Positions 51,627-61,175 of a DNA stretch of 63,614 nucleotides are shown piece after piece. A model generated the notes under the pieces. The model searched no databases. It had not been told where the DNA came from and saw only the letters and a program-made list of their open reading frames with translations. The position numbers and the translations under genes were made by a program. Each line of letters opens with the position of its first letter. Within the stretch, counting starts at the first letter, position 1. The DNA is from Gammaproteobacteria bacterium (GTDB lineage Bacteria; Pseudomonadota; Gammaproteobacteria; Pseudomonadales; Azotimanducaceae). The stretch is from contig VXYL01000002.1 in the NCBI GenBank assembly GCA_009846005.1, forward strand, positions 1 to 63,614. The letters run 5' to 3'.

Positions 51627-53615
51627 TTAGGCAGCGCTCGCGCCTAGCTGCAAATCCACGAACCGCTTGTACGCCCCGTCCGGCTTTGCCAACAACTCGG
51701 CGGGGCTACCGGCCTCAACGACTCGTCCCTGGTCAAGGTATACGATGCGGTCGGCGCGTTCGATGGTCGACAGACGGTGCGCAATCACGATGGTCAGGCG
51801 ATCCCGCCCGGTAACGGACAGGGCATCCAGCAAGGCCCGTTCCGTTTCCGGGTCGAGGGCGGCGGTGGGTTCGTCGAGGATCAGGATCGGTGCGCCTCGC
51901 AACAGGCCGCGCGCGATGGAAAGGCGCTGCTTCTGCCCCGTCGACAACGCGCCGCCGCCTCGGCCGATCCTCGATTCGAATCCCTCGGGCATGGCTCGGA
52001 CGAAATCCAATGCACCGGCAAGCCGGCAGACCGACTCCATCTCGGCGACGGTGGCTTCGGGTTTCGCGATGCGCAGGTTCGCGGCAACCGTGTCGGTCAG
52101 CAGTTGGTGTTCCTGGAAGACATAGGCGACGGCACGACGCAGGGCGGCCGTGTCCAGCTCGGCCAAGTCGACCCCGTTCAACGTCACCCGACCGTCGGTG
52201 GGATGCAGGAACTTGGGAATCATCTGGGCGAGCGTCGTCTTGCCGGCACCGCTCGGCCCGACGATTGCCAAGGTCTGCCCGGCGCATGCTTCGAAGCTGA
52301 TCCCCGCAAGTGCCCGCCGGCCGTCCGGATAGCGGAACCCGACTTCCTCGAAACGCAGCGAGAGCGCGGAGTCCGGCAGCAGTGGCGTCGCTGGGCGAGA
52401 CGCCGACTGCTCCGGCTCGTGGTCCATGGAGAAGAACACCCGCCTCGCGGCGGCGGCGTTGTCCTGCTGATCGATCCAGATGCGCCCGAACTGCATGGAC
52501 GTTTCGTAGAGCAAACTGTACATGCGGAGCACGACCGGTATGTCGCCCAGGGTGAGTTCGCCACGGATGATGCCGGCGAAGATCACCCAGAAGCCCGCGG
52601 TGGCGAACACCAGGTGGACGTGCTCCGCGATCCACTCGACCGCGTTCACCACCCAGACCAGCAGCAGGCTTTGCCGGAACGACTCGCGGCTCGCGGCGGC
52701 GAACTGCTCCCGTTGCCGGTCGCTGCCGCCAAGGCTCTGTACCGCGGCGACGTTCTTGAGGCCCTCCTCCACCTCGTCCGTGGTCGCACTCCCCGAGGCG
52801 CGGCTCGCCTGGCTGACGCGCCGTGCCCATCGGGCCAGCGGCGACGTCGCCAACAAGGTCAGACCGACCGCCGACAAACCGATCCAGACCAGTTCCGGCG
52901 CGACGCCGCCGTAGACGGCCGTAAGAACCCAGAGATTCGCGCCCACGCTGACGACCATCGCAAGCGGATTCAGGGTCAGCGCGTAACAGATCCCCGCGAT
53001 CGACGGCGCGTCGTGCAGCACCCGGAAGATCGCATCGCCCGAACGCTGCAGGTTCGCGCTTGTCAGCGGCTGGCGCGACAGCCGCGAGAACAGTTCGCCA
53101 CGCACGTGATGGGTTATGCGTTGGGACAGGCGGATCGCGAGACACAGGTCGAGAAGGCCGACGAGCCCGTGCGCCGCGCTGAAACCTGCGCTGATCTTGT
53201 TCTCGGAGCGGGTCGCGACATCCGCGCCCTCGGCGAGATTCGCCTCGAGCATTGTATTGCCCGAATAGCCAACGAACAGGAACACCACGGCGAGAGTGGT
53301 CAGCGCGTAGAGGGTGACGGCGAGCGGATCCAACCCGACGACGGAATCGAGAAACCCGGTCATGAAGAAGGGGTAAAGAAGACCTTCGCCACCCGGCGGT
53401 ATCGGCTGCTGCATGACGCCGTGGTCGATCAGGATCTTCAGGAACCAGGGCAGCGGCAGCCCTAAGGCGTAGATCAGGACCATGAGTCCCGCGCGCGCCG
53501 CGAAAAGACGTCGCTGCGGCCAGAGGTAGCCGAGCGCACGCCGGAACAGGGAGAAGACGTCGCCGGTCGCCAGCGTCGTCCGGACATCCAGGCGGTCGTG
53601 GTAGCGCTCAGTCAT
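51627..53615 (-). CDS. ABC exporter, half-transporter (MsbA/LmrA type) 2
   Basis: A 662-aa half-transporter. Residues ~25-370 hold about six membrane spans. The ATPase domain has GPSGAGKTTLAQ, LSTGQKQRLSIARGL and ILILDEPTAALD. The signature is LSTGQ where LSGGQ is usual, yet the other catalytic residues are normal, with EPTAALD and IAHRLST. ATG 53615 overlaps the stop of the preceding ABC gene (ATGA), so the two probably form a heterodimer. Confidence 0.92.
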   Translation of the reverse strand: MTERYHDRLDVRTTLATGDVFSLFRRALGYLWPQRRLFAARAGLMVLIYALGLPLPWFLKILIDHGVMQQPIPPGGEGLLYPFFMTGFLDSVVGLDPLAVTLYALTTLAVVFLFVGYSGNTMLEANLAEGADVATRSENKISAGFSAAHGLVGLLDLCLAIRLSQRITHHVRGELFSRLSRQPLTSANLQRSGDAIFRVLHDAPSIAGICYALTLNPLAMVVSVGANLWVLTAVYGGVAPELVWIGLSAVGLTLLATSPLARWARRVSQASRASGSATTDEVEEGLKNVAAVQSLGGSDRQREQFAAASRESFRQSLLLVWVVNAVEWIAEHVHLVFATAGFWVIFAGIIRGELTLGDIPVVLRMYSLLYETSMQFGRIWIDQQDNAAAARRVFFSMDHEPEQSASRPATPLLPDSALSLRFEEVGFRYPDGRRALAGISFEACAGQTLAIVGPSGAGKTTLAQMIPKFLHPTDGRVTLNGVDLAELDTAALRRAVAYVFQEHQLLTDTVAANLRIAKPEATVAEMESVCRLAGALDFVRAMPEGFESRIGRGGGALSTGQKQRLSIARGLLRGAPILILDEPTAALDPETERALLDALSVTGRDRLTIVIAHRLSTIERADRIVYLDQGRVVEAGSPAELLAKPDGAYKRFVDLQLGASAA

Positions 53616-55522
53616 GACTTAAGCTCGTTCGTGGCCACGAGGCCGTGGTAGCGCCCCCGCCGTGCCATGAGTTCGTCGTGGGTACCGGATTCCACGACGG
53701 CGCCGTCCGCCAGCACCGCGATCCGGTCGGCCGTGCGGATGGTGGACAACCGATGGGTGATGACGATGACGACCCGACCCACCGCCCAGTCCCTCAAGTT
53801 CGCCAGCACCTGCCGCTCCGTATCCGCATCCAGGGACGCCGTCGGCTCGTCCAACACTAGGATCGGCGCGTCGCGCACCAGCGCCCGGGCGATGGACAGT
53901 CGCTGCTTTTGGCCCGTCGACAACAGCGCGCCGCCGACGCCGAGCACGGTTTCGAAGCCACCCGGCAACTGCTCGATGAATGGCGTTGCGCAGGCCACGT
54001 CGGCGGCTTTGCGCATCTGGGCGTCCGAAACCCCGGGGGTCGCGTAGCGCAGGTTGTCCGCGATGGAGGTCGGGAAGAGCACGTTTTCCTGCAACGCGAT
54101 GGCGACGTGTCCGCGCAGATCGGCGACGCGAACCGAGCGCAAGTCGACGCCGTCGATGGCAACGCCCCCCGCGTCCGGGTCGAACAGGCGCAAGAGGAGT
54201 GCCATGGCCGTGGATTTTCCGGCCCCGGATTCGCCGACGAGAGCGGTGACCTCGCCGGTCCGGGCGGCGAACTCGAAGCCCGTGAGCACCGGCACTTCCG
54301 GCGCGTATCCGAACCGGATGCCCGTGAATCGAACGCCTTCGAGCACGGCGGGAAACGGCACGGGTTCGTCGGGATCGCTCACTTCCGGTCGTTGCGTCAG
54401 GAGCCAGAAGGCGCGGTCCAAGCCCACGGCCATGTCCTGGGCGAAGCACCAGACCCGCGCAAGCTCCTCGAAGTGGAGCGCAAACGCGTCGATCCGGCTG
54501 CGCCGCGCCTGGTGGACGGCCACCGTCCACTGGGTCACGGACATGCCGAACAAGACCAAGAGCGACGCCCCGAACACGGCCCCTTCCGCCAGCACGAACC
54601 GGGTCGCGATGTAGTCGGTTGCGAACACCAGCAGCGCCAGGAGGTACGAGACCGCCACCTTCAACGCCGCGAAATCCCGTCGGAGCGTGAAGGCCGTGTC
54701 CAGGGCCGCCGTGGACTCGGTGCGGAATCTTCCGAAGTTCGCGTTCTCGAAGCCGTAGGCCTTGATCGCCTGGATCCCCTGGAAGGTCTCCTGGACGCGG
54801 GTGAAGAGCGCGGCGTTGGCCTGGCGGGCGGCCCGGCTCCAGGTCTGGAGCCTCGGCGCGAGGGCGAGGGCCATGGCAACGACGGCGGCGCTCGCAGTAA
54901 GCATCAAGAGGGCGAAGTAGGGGCTGAACAGGCTGGCGACGGCCAGTTGCACCGCGATCATCGAGATCGCAATGATCGGCTGGACAACCACGTGGTCCAC
55001 CACCGCCGTGACCATGGCGCTGTCCTGGAAGACCCGGTAGATGCCGTCGCCCGCCGACGTTCGCGAGTGGAACCTCAAGCTCAAGTCCTCCGCGTTGCGG
55101 ACCATGGCGACGCGCAGGTCCTGGTTGACGCGCTGCAGGATCCACACCTTGTACATCGTGAGCAGCGTGAAGGCGCTGATGGTGGTCACGATGATCACGG
55201 CGGAGACGATGAGAAAACGAAACAGAACTTCGAAGCGGGCGGAATCGCTTAGCAACTCGACGTCGACGTAGTCGGCGTCCGGCAACAACATCACCGCGGC
55301 CTGGGCCCCGGAGAGCGGCTCCGCGCGTCCAACGGAGTCCAGGAGGACGTCGAAGCCGAGAAAGGCGACGGCAGTGCCGAAGCCGAGGAGCGCCAGGTTC
55401 AGGACAAGCAGCGCGAGGAAATGCCAGATCTGGGCGAAGATGTACGGCCAGGTGGCGACGTAGACGCGACCTAGACCCTTGAGGTCAAGCCTCAGCGCAT
55501 CGAAATCCGCCGGTTGTTCCAA
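53612..55522 (-). CDS. ABC exporter, half-transporter 1
   Basis: A 636-aa half-transporter with an N-terminal membrane domain (residues ~20-330) and an ATPase domain: GESGAGKSTAMALL, LSTGQKQRLSIARAL, ILVLDEPTASLD, ITHRLST. It shares the LSTGQ signature with its partner. The start is a TTG at 55522 with GGAG 3 bases upstream, so the exact start is uncertain. It lies 70 bases after the TonB receptor gene and overlaps the second ABC gene. Together they would export a compound or lipid from the cytoplasm. Confidence 0.92.
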   Translation of the reverse strand: MEQPADFDALRLDLKGLGRVYVATWPYIFAQIWHFLALLVLNLALLGFGTAVAFLGFDVLLDSVGRAEPLSGAQAAVMLLPDADYVDVELLSDSARFEVLFRFLIVSAVIIVTTISAFTLLTMYKVWILQRVNQDLRVAMVRNAEDLSLRFHSRTSAGDGIYRVFQDSAMVTAVVDHVVVQPIIAISMIAVQLAVASLFSPYFALLMLTASAAVVAMALALAPRLQTWSRAARQANAALFTRVQETFQGIQAIKAYGFENANFGRFRTESTAALDTAFTLRRDFAALKVAVSYLLALLVFATDYIATRFVLAEGAVFGASLLVLFGMSVTQWTVAVHQARRSRIDAFALHFEELARVWCFAQDMAVGLDRAFWLLTQRPEVSDPDEPVPFPAVLEGVRFTGIRFGYAPEVPVLTGFEFAARTGEVTALVGESGAGKSTAMALLLRLFDPDAGGVAIDGVDLRSVRVADLRGHVAIALQENVLFPTSIADNLRYATPGVSDAQMRKAADVACATPFIEQLPGGFETVLGVGGALLSTGQKQRLSIARALVRDAPILVLDEPTASLDADTERQVLANLRDWAVGRVVIVITHRLSTIRTADRIAVLADGAVVESGTHDELMARRGRYHGLVATNELKS

Positions 55523-55592
55523 GGGCTCCAGCGTCAGGCGCTACAGCGGAATAGAGCGTGGCCGGCCGGATTGCCCGCCGGCCACGCGTCGA

Positions 55593-58502
55593 TCAGAGTC
55601 GATAGCGGACTTCCGCGCCCCAGTACCGCCAACCCGAGACGAACGGGTCGTCGACCAGGACGAACACCTCCTCGCCGGTGTCCGAATCCTCCCATTCGTA
55701 GTCGACAAACTCGAAAAGCTCGATCTCCTGTTCGTTGAAGACGTTGTGGCCGAACACGGACACGGACAACGCGTCCCCCGGCGCGGTCCAGGTGACGTTC
55801 ACGTCGAAGCGGTCGTAGGAAGGCGACTTCTCGAGTTCGTTGTTCGATACGTAGGCGTCGAATTTGCCGCGCCACGAATACACACCTAGGAACGCGATGT
55901 CGGATCCGTTGGCGAGCGGGATGGTGTACTCCGCCGAAATGTTGTACTTCGTCTTCGGGTTGTTCGGCAGCTTGTTGCCGGTCAAGCTGCCGATATAGCC
56001 GTACTGCGCATCGGGGGCGATGTCCTCGTTGCCCGTCCAGACATACTCCGGCAGCACGAAGGGATCGAGCACTTCGCCGCCGTTGTAGGCAACGAAGCCG
56101 AACATGGAGAGGTTCTCAACAAACGGTACGTCCCAGGCGAACTCGAAGTCGAAGCCGGTGATCCGCACCTCGCCGTAGTTGACGTTCGGCTCGGCGGCGC
56201 ACTCCCATGGGTCATCCGGGCACAGCGTGACAGCCACGTTGGCGATGAAGTTGTCGTAGTTGTAGAGGTAGGCCGACGTCATGACGCGCAGGCCAAGCTC
56301 GGGGAAGCTGGCCTTGACACCTGCCTCCCAAGTCAGCAGTTCCTCTTCGTCGTAGAACTGGAACGGCACGAAGTCGTCGCTCACCGACAGGATCGGGTTG
56401 GTGCCGCCGGAACGGTAGCCGGATGCCATCCGGGCGAACACGAACAGGTTGTCGGCAGGCGTGTACTCCACATCGAAGTTGAACACGAAGGCGTCGAAGT
56501 CGAGAACCGTCCCCTGGGTGCGGAGCACGCGGAGCCAGCGCGGCGGGCCGACATCGTTCATTTCGTAGAAGACATCCCACAGGCACTCTTCGAGGCTGAT
56601 CTCCTCGTCTTCGAGGAAGGCGGAGTCGTTGCAGGGGCCCCGGGCCTCTCCGGAAACCAGCGTCGTGATGTCGAGACTGGAGGCAAACGGGTTGAAGGGG
56701 GTGGCGAAAACCCGGTGAAGAGTGATCTTGCGGAACTCGTGGCTTGGCTTCTCGTCCTCGATCGAGCGAACGCCCAGGGAGACGTTCCACTCGGGCGCGA
56801 TCTGCCAGTTGACTTCGCCGAACACCGACACCTGATCCTGGGCCATGAACTGCTCGCCCGCGAAATCGGCACTGTTGAGGCCCGCGGTTCCGCCGCCGAC
56901 GCCGTCCTTGTCGTAGCAGGTCAGGTAGCCGGGAATCCACCCCATCCTGTTATCGGGAGAACCCGGCGGGGCGCCGCTCAACGGCGCGATCGGTGCGCCC
57001 ATTGCGGCGTCGATGAAGGTCTGGCCGAAATGCTCCGTCAGGATGTCCTCGCAAGAGCCCGAGGGGAAGCTGGCGCCGAGATCGGGGGCGCCTCCGACGG
57101 CGTGCAACGCTCGCAGCTGATCGAGCGTGGAGGTGTAGAACGCGGCGTCTTCGTAGCGTTTGCTGTCGAAGACTCCGAGGCTCTCGGCACTCAGGGTGAA
57201 GAGGCCGAGCCGCACCTCGATGTCGTCGCCGAGCGCAGCCGTGAGCTGCAGCTCGTGCTGCGCCACGTCGTAGTCGTTGCTCCCGATGGACAACCGGTCG
57301 CGGTACGGACCGCCGTTGTCATCGGCGCGCGGCCAGACGCTCGGGTCGCCCGGGTCCATGAACCCCGGCGTTCCGGTTCGGTCGGTTTCGTCGGTGTCCC
57401 GATAGCGCCATTCCTCGTGGTTCGAGGTTCCGGTCTGGTAACGCAGCGAGACATTGTCGGTGATACTCCACTCGAAGGTGGCGACCGCGTTGGACGACTC
57501 CACCCAATGCGTCGTGTCCCGGTTGAACTGCACGGCGCCGTCGCTGGTCGGAATCTTCGCGTCCCAGCCGTAGTACGACGTCATGCGACGCACGCCGCTG
57601 CCGCTGACCCCTTGGTTGACGTGGGTGGGAAAGCGCAGCCCGGCCGGCAAGACGCCTGCGGGGAATTGACCCGGGGTGTTGCGACCCATCAGGCGGTCGG
57701 ATTCGTACCAGCCGGCGAGCAGGTTCAAACTCCAATTCTCGCCGCGCCATTCGAGCTGCGGCGACAGCGTCCAGTTGTCGACGCTGTCGATGTCGTCGCC
57801 CGTGCATGCGCCTAAGTCGCAGATCTGGTTCGGACCCGGTTCGCCGAGGTTGCGCTGCCCGCCTTCGCGCTGGTTGCTGTGGGCGGTGAGCCGGAACGCA
57901 AGGTTCTCGCCGAGTCCCATGATGTCCACCGGACCCGTGTAGGCCACGCCGAAACGGCGGTTGTTACGGCTACCGAGCTGTCCGATGATCTCGCCGCCCG
58001 GCTCCCACTCGGGCCGCTTGCGCACGTAGTTGATCGTGCCGCCGACGCCGTTGCGCCCGTAGATCGTGTTCTGCGGCCCGCGCAGCACCTCGATCCGTTC
58101 GATGTCGAAGCCGTCGGTGTCGATTCCCGCCGTGCGACCGGCAAGCGACGCGAGCCCCGATTGATAGACCGCCACCGACGACTCGCTCAGGTGGAAGGCG
58201 CTGAACGTCGTGCCGACCCCGCGCATGGTGAACATGTTGTTGGCGGCGTGGGTGGTCGCCTCCAGGCCCGGCGTCATCAGGGCGAGGTCGTTGACGTTCT
58301 CGATCTTCAGCTTCTCGATCTTCAACGCGTCGAACGCCGTGATCGCAAGGGGGACTGTCATCTCCGACTCCTCGCGTTTCTCCGCCGTGACGATCACCTC
58401 CTCGATGATCGACCGACGATCCGTGTCGTCCTGTTCCTGTGCCCCGGCTGCAACCGGAACCACAATCGCCAACGCCGAAATGGCGACGTTTACCTTGACC
58501 AT
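55593..58502 (-). CDS. TonB-dependent outer-membrane receptor
   Basis: A 969-aa receptor without an STN domain. A signal peptide (VAISALAIVVPVAAGA) is followed by IEEVIVTAEKRE (TonB box), a plug (VEVLRGPQNTIYGRNGVGGTINY) and a barrel ending WGAEVRYRL with the terminal aromatic-like residues. It starts at ATG 58502 after GAGGGAG. The barrel contains several cysteine pairs in loops (CDLGACTGDD; CEDIL; CYDKD; CPDDPWEC). It is the first gene of the cluster with two exporters and the large secreted protein. Confidence 0.93.
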   Translation of the reverse strand: MVKVNVAISALAIVVPVAAGAQEQDDTDRRSIIEEVIVTAEKREESEMTVPLAITAFDALKIEKLKIENVNDLALMTPGLEATTHAANNMFTMRGVGTTFSAFHLSESSVAVYQSGLASLAGRTAGIDTDGFDIERIEVLRGPQNTIYGRNGVGGTINYVRKRPEWEPGGEIIGQLGSRNNRRFGVAYTGPVDIMGLGENLAFRLTAHSNQREGGQRNLGEPGPNQICDLGACTGDDIDSVDNWTLSPQLEWRGENWSLNLLAGWYESDRLMGRNTPGQFPAGVLPAGLRFPTHVNQGVSGSGVRRMTSYYGWDAKIPTSDGAVQFNRDTTHWVESSNAVATFEWSITDNVSLRYQTGTSNHEEWRYRDTDETDRTGTPGFMDPGDPSVWPRADDNGGPYRDRLSIGSNDYDVAQHELQLTAALGDDIEVRLGLFTLSAESLGVFDSKRYEDAAFYTSTLDQLRALHAVGGAPDLGASFPSGSCEDILTEHFGQTFIDAAMGAPIAPLSGAPPGSPDNRMGWIPGYLTCYDKDGVGGGTAGLNSADFAGEQFMAQDQVSVFGEVNWQIAPEWNVSLGVRSIEDEKPSHEFRKITLHRVFATPFNPFASSLDITTLVSGEARGPCNDSAFLEDEEISLEECLWDVFYEMNDVGPPRWLRVLRTQGTVLDFDAFVFNFDVEYTPADNLFVFARMASGYRSGGTNPILSVSDDFVPFQFYDEEELLTWEAGVKASFPELGLRVMTSAYLYNYDNFIANVAVTLCPDDPWECAAEPNVNYGEVRITGFDFEFAWDVPFVENLSMFGFVAYNGGEVLDPFVLPEYVWTGNEDIAPDAQYGYIGSLTGNKLPNNPKTKYNISAEYTIPLANGSDIAFLGVYSWRGKFDAYVSNNELEKSPSYDRFDVNVTWTAPGDALSVSVFGHNVFNEQEIELFEFVDYEWEDSDTGEEVFVLVDDPFVSGWRYWGAEVRYRL

Positions 58503-60004
58503 GCTTTTTTACTCCCTCTCGATCTCACCGCCCGCCGCCACACCCCTACGGGCGGAACATTCGCCGAAAGCTGCGGTCGGGCGATAGAAGCGCGCCAGAA
58601 TAATGACGCCGAGATTGCGGCGCAAGCTCACCTAGGGCGTTGGACGCCCAACCCGGGGCCAGGCGCGAACGAGCAGGGAACACGGATCGTAGGGGAGGGC
58701 TTGTCCGAGGCAGACCGAATCCAACAACTTGATTTAACAAAAATTACTGGCCGTTGTCCAGTTCGGATTACTGCCTGCGTTAGTGGTATTCGGGCGATAG
58801 CGGGAGCGCCTCGGTGTTTCTGCGCGCTGCGCGCGCCAGCGAGGCGCAGGGCACGGGTCGACGCGGGATGCTGGATGGCGCGGGCGGGGCGCATCGGCGA
58901 TGCGATGCCGGTCGGGAGGCAAGTGGCCTACAGTGCGGCAAGGCGTCCAGACGGCGCATTCGATGTCGAGCACTCGTCGCCTGTGGAGGGTTCGCCGAGG
59001 GCCTAATTCGAGGCGCAGCGGTGCTCGGTGTTGACCGCGTTGGTGAGCGAGGTGACCGCTTGGCGGAATGGAGAGCCTGTGCGACTATGTCTGTGCTAGG
59101 TGATCGACGAGTTGACGACGGAGGGCGCACTCGAACTTGCCCAGGTGTTCGAGTGGAAGTGCTTCCTGCGTCTTTCGAGGGGCTTCCAGCGTGGTTACCA
59201 ATGCGCAACTCCTCCGGGGGACTTCAGCCGTACCTTGGTTGCTGTGGAAGCTGAAACACAACCGGCGCTGTTCCGACTGGACCCGACGCGGGTGGAGAGG
59301 TGCCGCATCACTCCCGCGGCGAACATCGATGCCATCTGCCGGCGGTGTCGCCCGAAACGGGGGGAGCGGTTGACGTCTACGTAGAGGACTACGGTGACTT
59401 GGCAGTTGTTTCCTGCTCCGGTCACGGGTTCGTGTTCGATCTAGGTGACTGGGACATGTGGTCCGGTGGGCCGATCGTCTGCATGGTGACGAACGTGGCG
59501 TGCCGACGTTGACGAGAGCGCTCAAGGGCGTCAGCCAGGCGACTTGGCGACGTTGGTGATGGGCGTGGACATGATGCGAGGACAATGATCGCCGTCGAGC
59601 GATGGTTGAGCGCCATGGACGGCCAAAAAAGGCTTGGGCAGACAGGCTGATTGACCTGCGAATCGCCTTGGGATCGCTCTACGTGCGGAACTCTCGTGGA
59701 ACGCTGGAGAGATCGCACTGGGCGGCACGGCGCCGAGCGTCGCGATCGGGCAGGCCGCAGCCGTGGTGCGCCGGCAACGGCCGGTGGGGTCCGACAGGCA
59801 GGCATCTGCCGTCAGGACAGGGCGACGTTCAGTGGACGAACCGCTACGCCAATGCGAGTGGTTGATCGCTCCAGGTTCCACCCAAATCTCGTGGATGCGA
59901 GGTCTTTGAGAGCAAGAGTCGAGATGCGGACAGCGCGGGCGAAGTGTCAGAGTCGGTCATCATTGGCGCCGACGCGAAGAGCACATCGACAATCGGAGGG
60001 CAGG
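58503..60004. other. 1.5-kb stretch with no recognisable gene
   Basis: No reading frame here gave a product I can place. It includes the leader of the TonB receptor, a degraded repeat (copy E) and a poorly conserved stretch at 58800-59600 with frames of modest length in several phases. One frame near 59365-59510 gives a non-random-looking peptide (VDVYVEDYGDLAVVSCSGHG, then DLGDWDMWSGG), perhaps a decayed gene. The last 100 bases are probably the Ada promoter region. Confidence 0.5.
58688..58706. repeat. Dispersed palindromic repeat, copy E (degenerate half)
   Basis: CGTAGGGGAGGGCTTGTCC matches the first half of the family with a few changes; the returning arm is not conserved. It lies upstream of the TonB receptor gene. 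Confidence 0.5.
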
Positions 60005-61168
60005 ATGGCCAAAGGGCCCGCACCACCAGAATCGCTTGCGGCTCGATTTCGGAACGACGACGAACGCTGGTCGGCAGTCCTGAGTCGCGATCATTCGGCG
60101 GACGGGCAGTTCCTGTACTGCGTCACGACGACCGGCATTTACTGCCGTCCCGGGTGTGCGGCGCGGCTCCCACGTCGCGAGAACGTGCGCTTCCACAGTA
60201 CCTGCGAGGACGCCGCGAATGCGGGCTTCCGGCCCTGCCGCCGCTGCCGCCCGAACGAGCCGCCGCTCGCCGAACGCCGCGCGCGGTCGGTGGCTGCCGC
60301 GTGCCGTATGGTCGAGACGGCGGAGGGGGTGCCAACGCTCGACGAGCTTGCGCAAGCCGCCGGCATGAGCCGGTTCCACTTCCACCGGGTGTTCAAGGAC
60401 GTCACCGGCCTCACGCCGCGCGCCTATGTAACCGCGTATCGCGCGGAACGGGCCCGCACGGCTCTGCAGGCATCGCGGACGGTCACCGAAGCCATGTACG
60501 ACGCTGGTTTCGATTCGAGCGCGCGCTTCTACGCGGCGGCGCCGGGGATGCTAGGGATGGCCCCGAGGACCTTTCGGGACGGCGGCGTAGGCGAGACCAT
60601 CCGGTTCGCCGCCGGCGAGTGCTCGCTCGGCTCGATCCTTGTGGCTGCGACAGCCACAGGGGTTTGCACGATCCTACTCGGCGACGACCCGGCCTGTTTG
60701 GCGCGGGAGTTGCAGGACCGTTTCCCGCGTGCCGAGCTCGTTGGCGGAGACGCGGAGTTCGAGTCCGTCGTGGCGGGAATCGTGGGCCTCGTCGAAGCCC
60801 CGACGCTCGGACATGACCTGCCGCTCGACATCCGCGGGACGGCGTTCCAGCGACGGGTCTGGGAGGCGCTGAGGGCCATTCCCGCAGGTACGACCGCCAG
60901 CTACGGCGTTGTCGCCGATCGCATCGGCTCGCCGAATGCTGCCCGAGCGGTTGCTCGGGCGTGCGCCGCGAACCCGCTGGCCATTTCGATTCCTTGCCAC
61001 CGGGTCGTCCGGAGCGACGGCACGCTCGGCGGCTACCGCTGGGGAGTGGAACGCAAGCGGGCTCTGCTCGCCCTTGAGGCCCGTCCTGAGACCGGGCCGC
61101 CGGCGCGATGTCACGTCGACCTCGGGACCCTGCCTCGGGGCCCGCGACACCGGGCCACATGCACCTGA
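60005..61168 (+). CDS. ada: Ada-type bifunctional DNA repair protein / transcriptional regulator
   Basis: A 387-aa protein beginning at ATG 60005, after GGAGGGCAGG. The N-terminal zinc domain has Cys47, Cys51, Cys78 and Cys81 with the same spacing as E. coli Ada, Cys47 being the phosphotriester acceptor (GIYCRPGC). Residues ~95-180 are an AraC-type helix-turn-helix (LDELAQAAGMSRFHFHRVFK). The C-terminal part is O6-alkylguanine DNA alkyltransferase with Cys331 in IPCHRV. It repairs alkylation and then activates its own regulon. The PLP gene follows 7 bases downstream. Confidence 0.93.
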   Translation: MAKGPAPPESLAARFRNDDERWSAVLSRDHSADGQFLYCVTTTGIYCRPGCAARLPRRENVRFHSTCEDAANAGFRPCRRCRPNEPPLAERRARSVAAACRMVETAEGVPTLDELAQAAGMSRFHFHRVFKDVTGLTPRAYVTAYRAERARTALQASRTVTEAMYDAGFDSSARFYAAAPGMLGMAPRTFRDGGVGETIRFAAGECSLGSILVAATATGVCTILLGDDPACLARELQDRFPRAELVGGDAEFESVVAGIVGLVEAPTLGHDLPLDIRGTAFQRRVWEALRAIPAGTTASYGVVADRIGSPNAARAVARACAANPLAISIPCHRVVRSDGTLGGYRWGVERKRALLALEARPETGPPARCHVDLGTLPRGPRHRATCT

Positions 61169-61175
61169 GCCCACT

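Noticed and set aside
51777-53465. A 562-codon plus-strand frame opposite an ABC exporter
   Set aside because: Antisense shadow: the minus-strand frame has Walker A, signature and Walker B motifs, while the plus-strand product is a glutamine/arginine-rich string without a fold.
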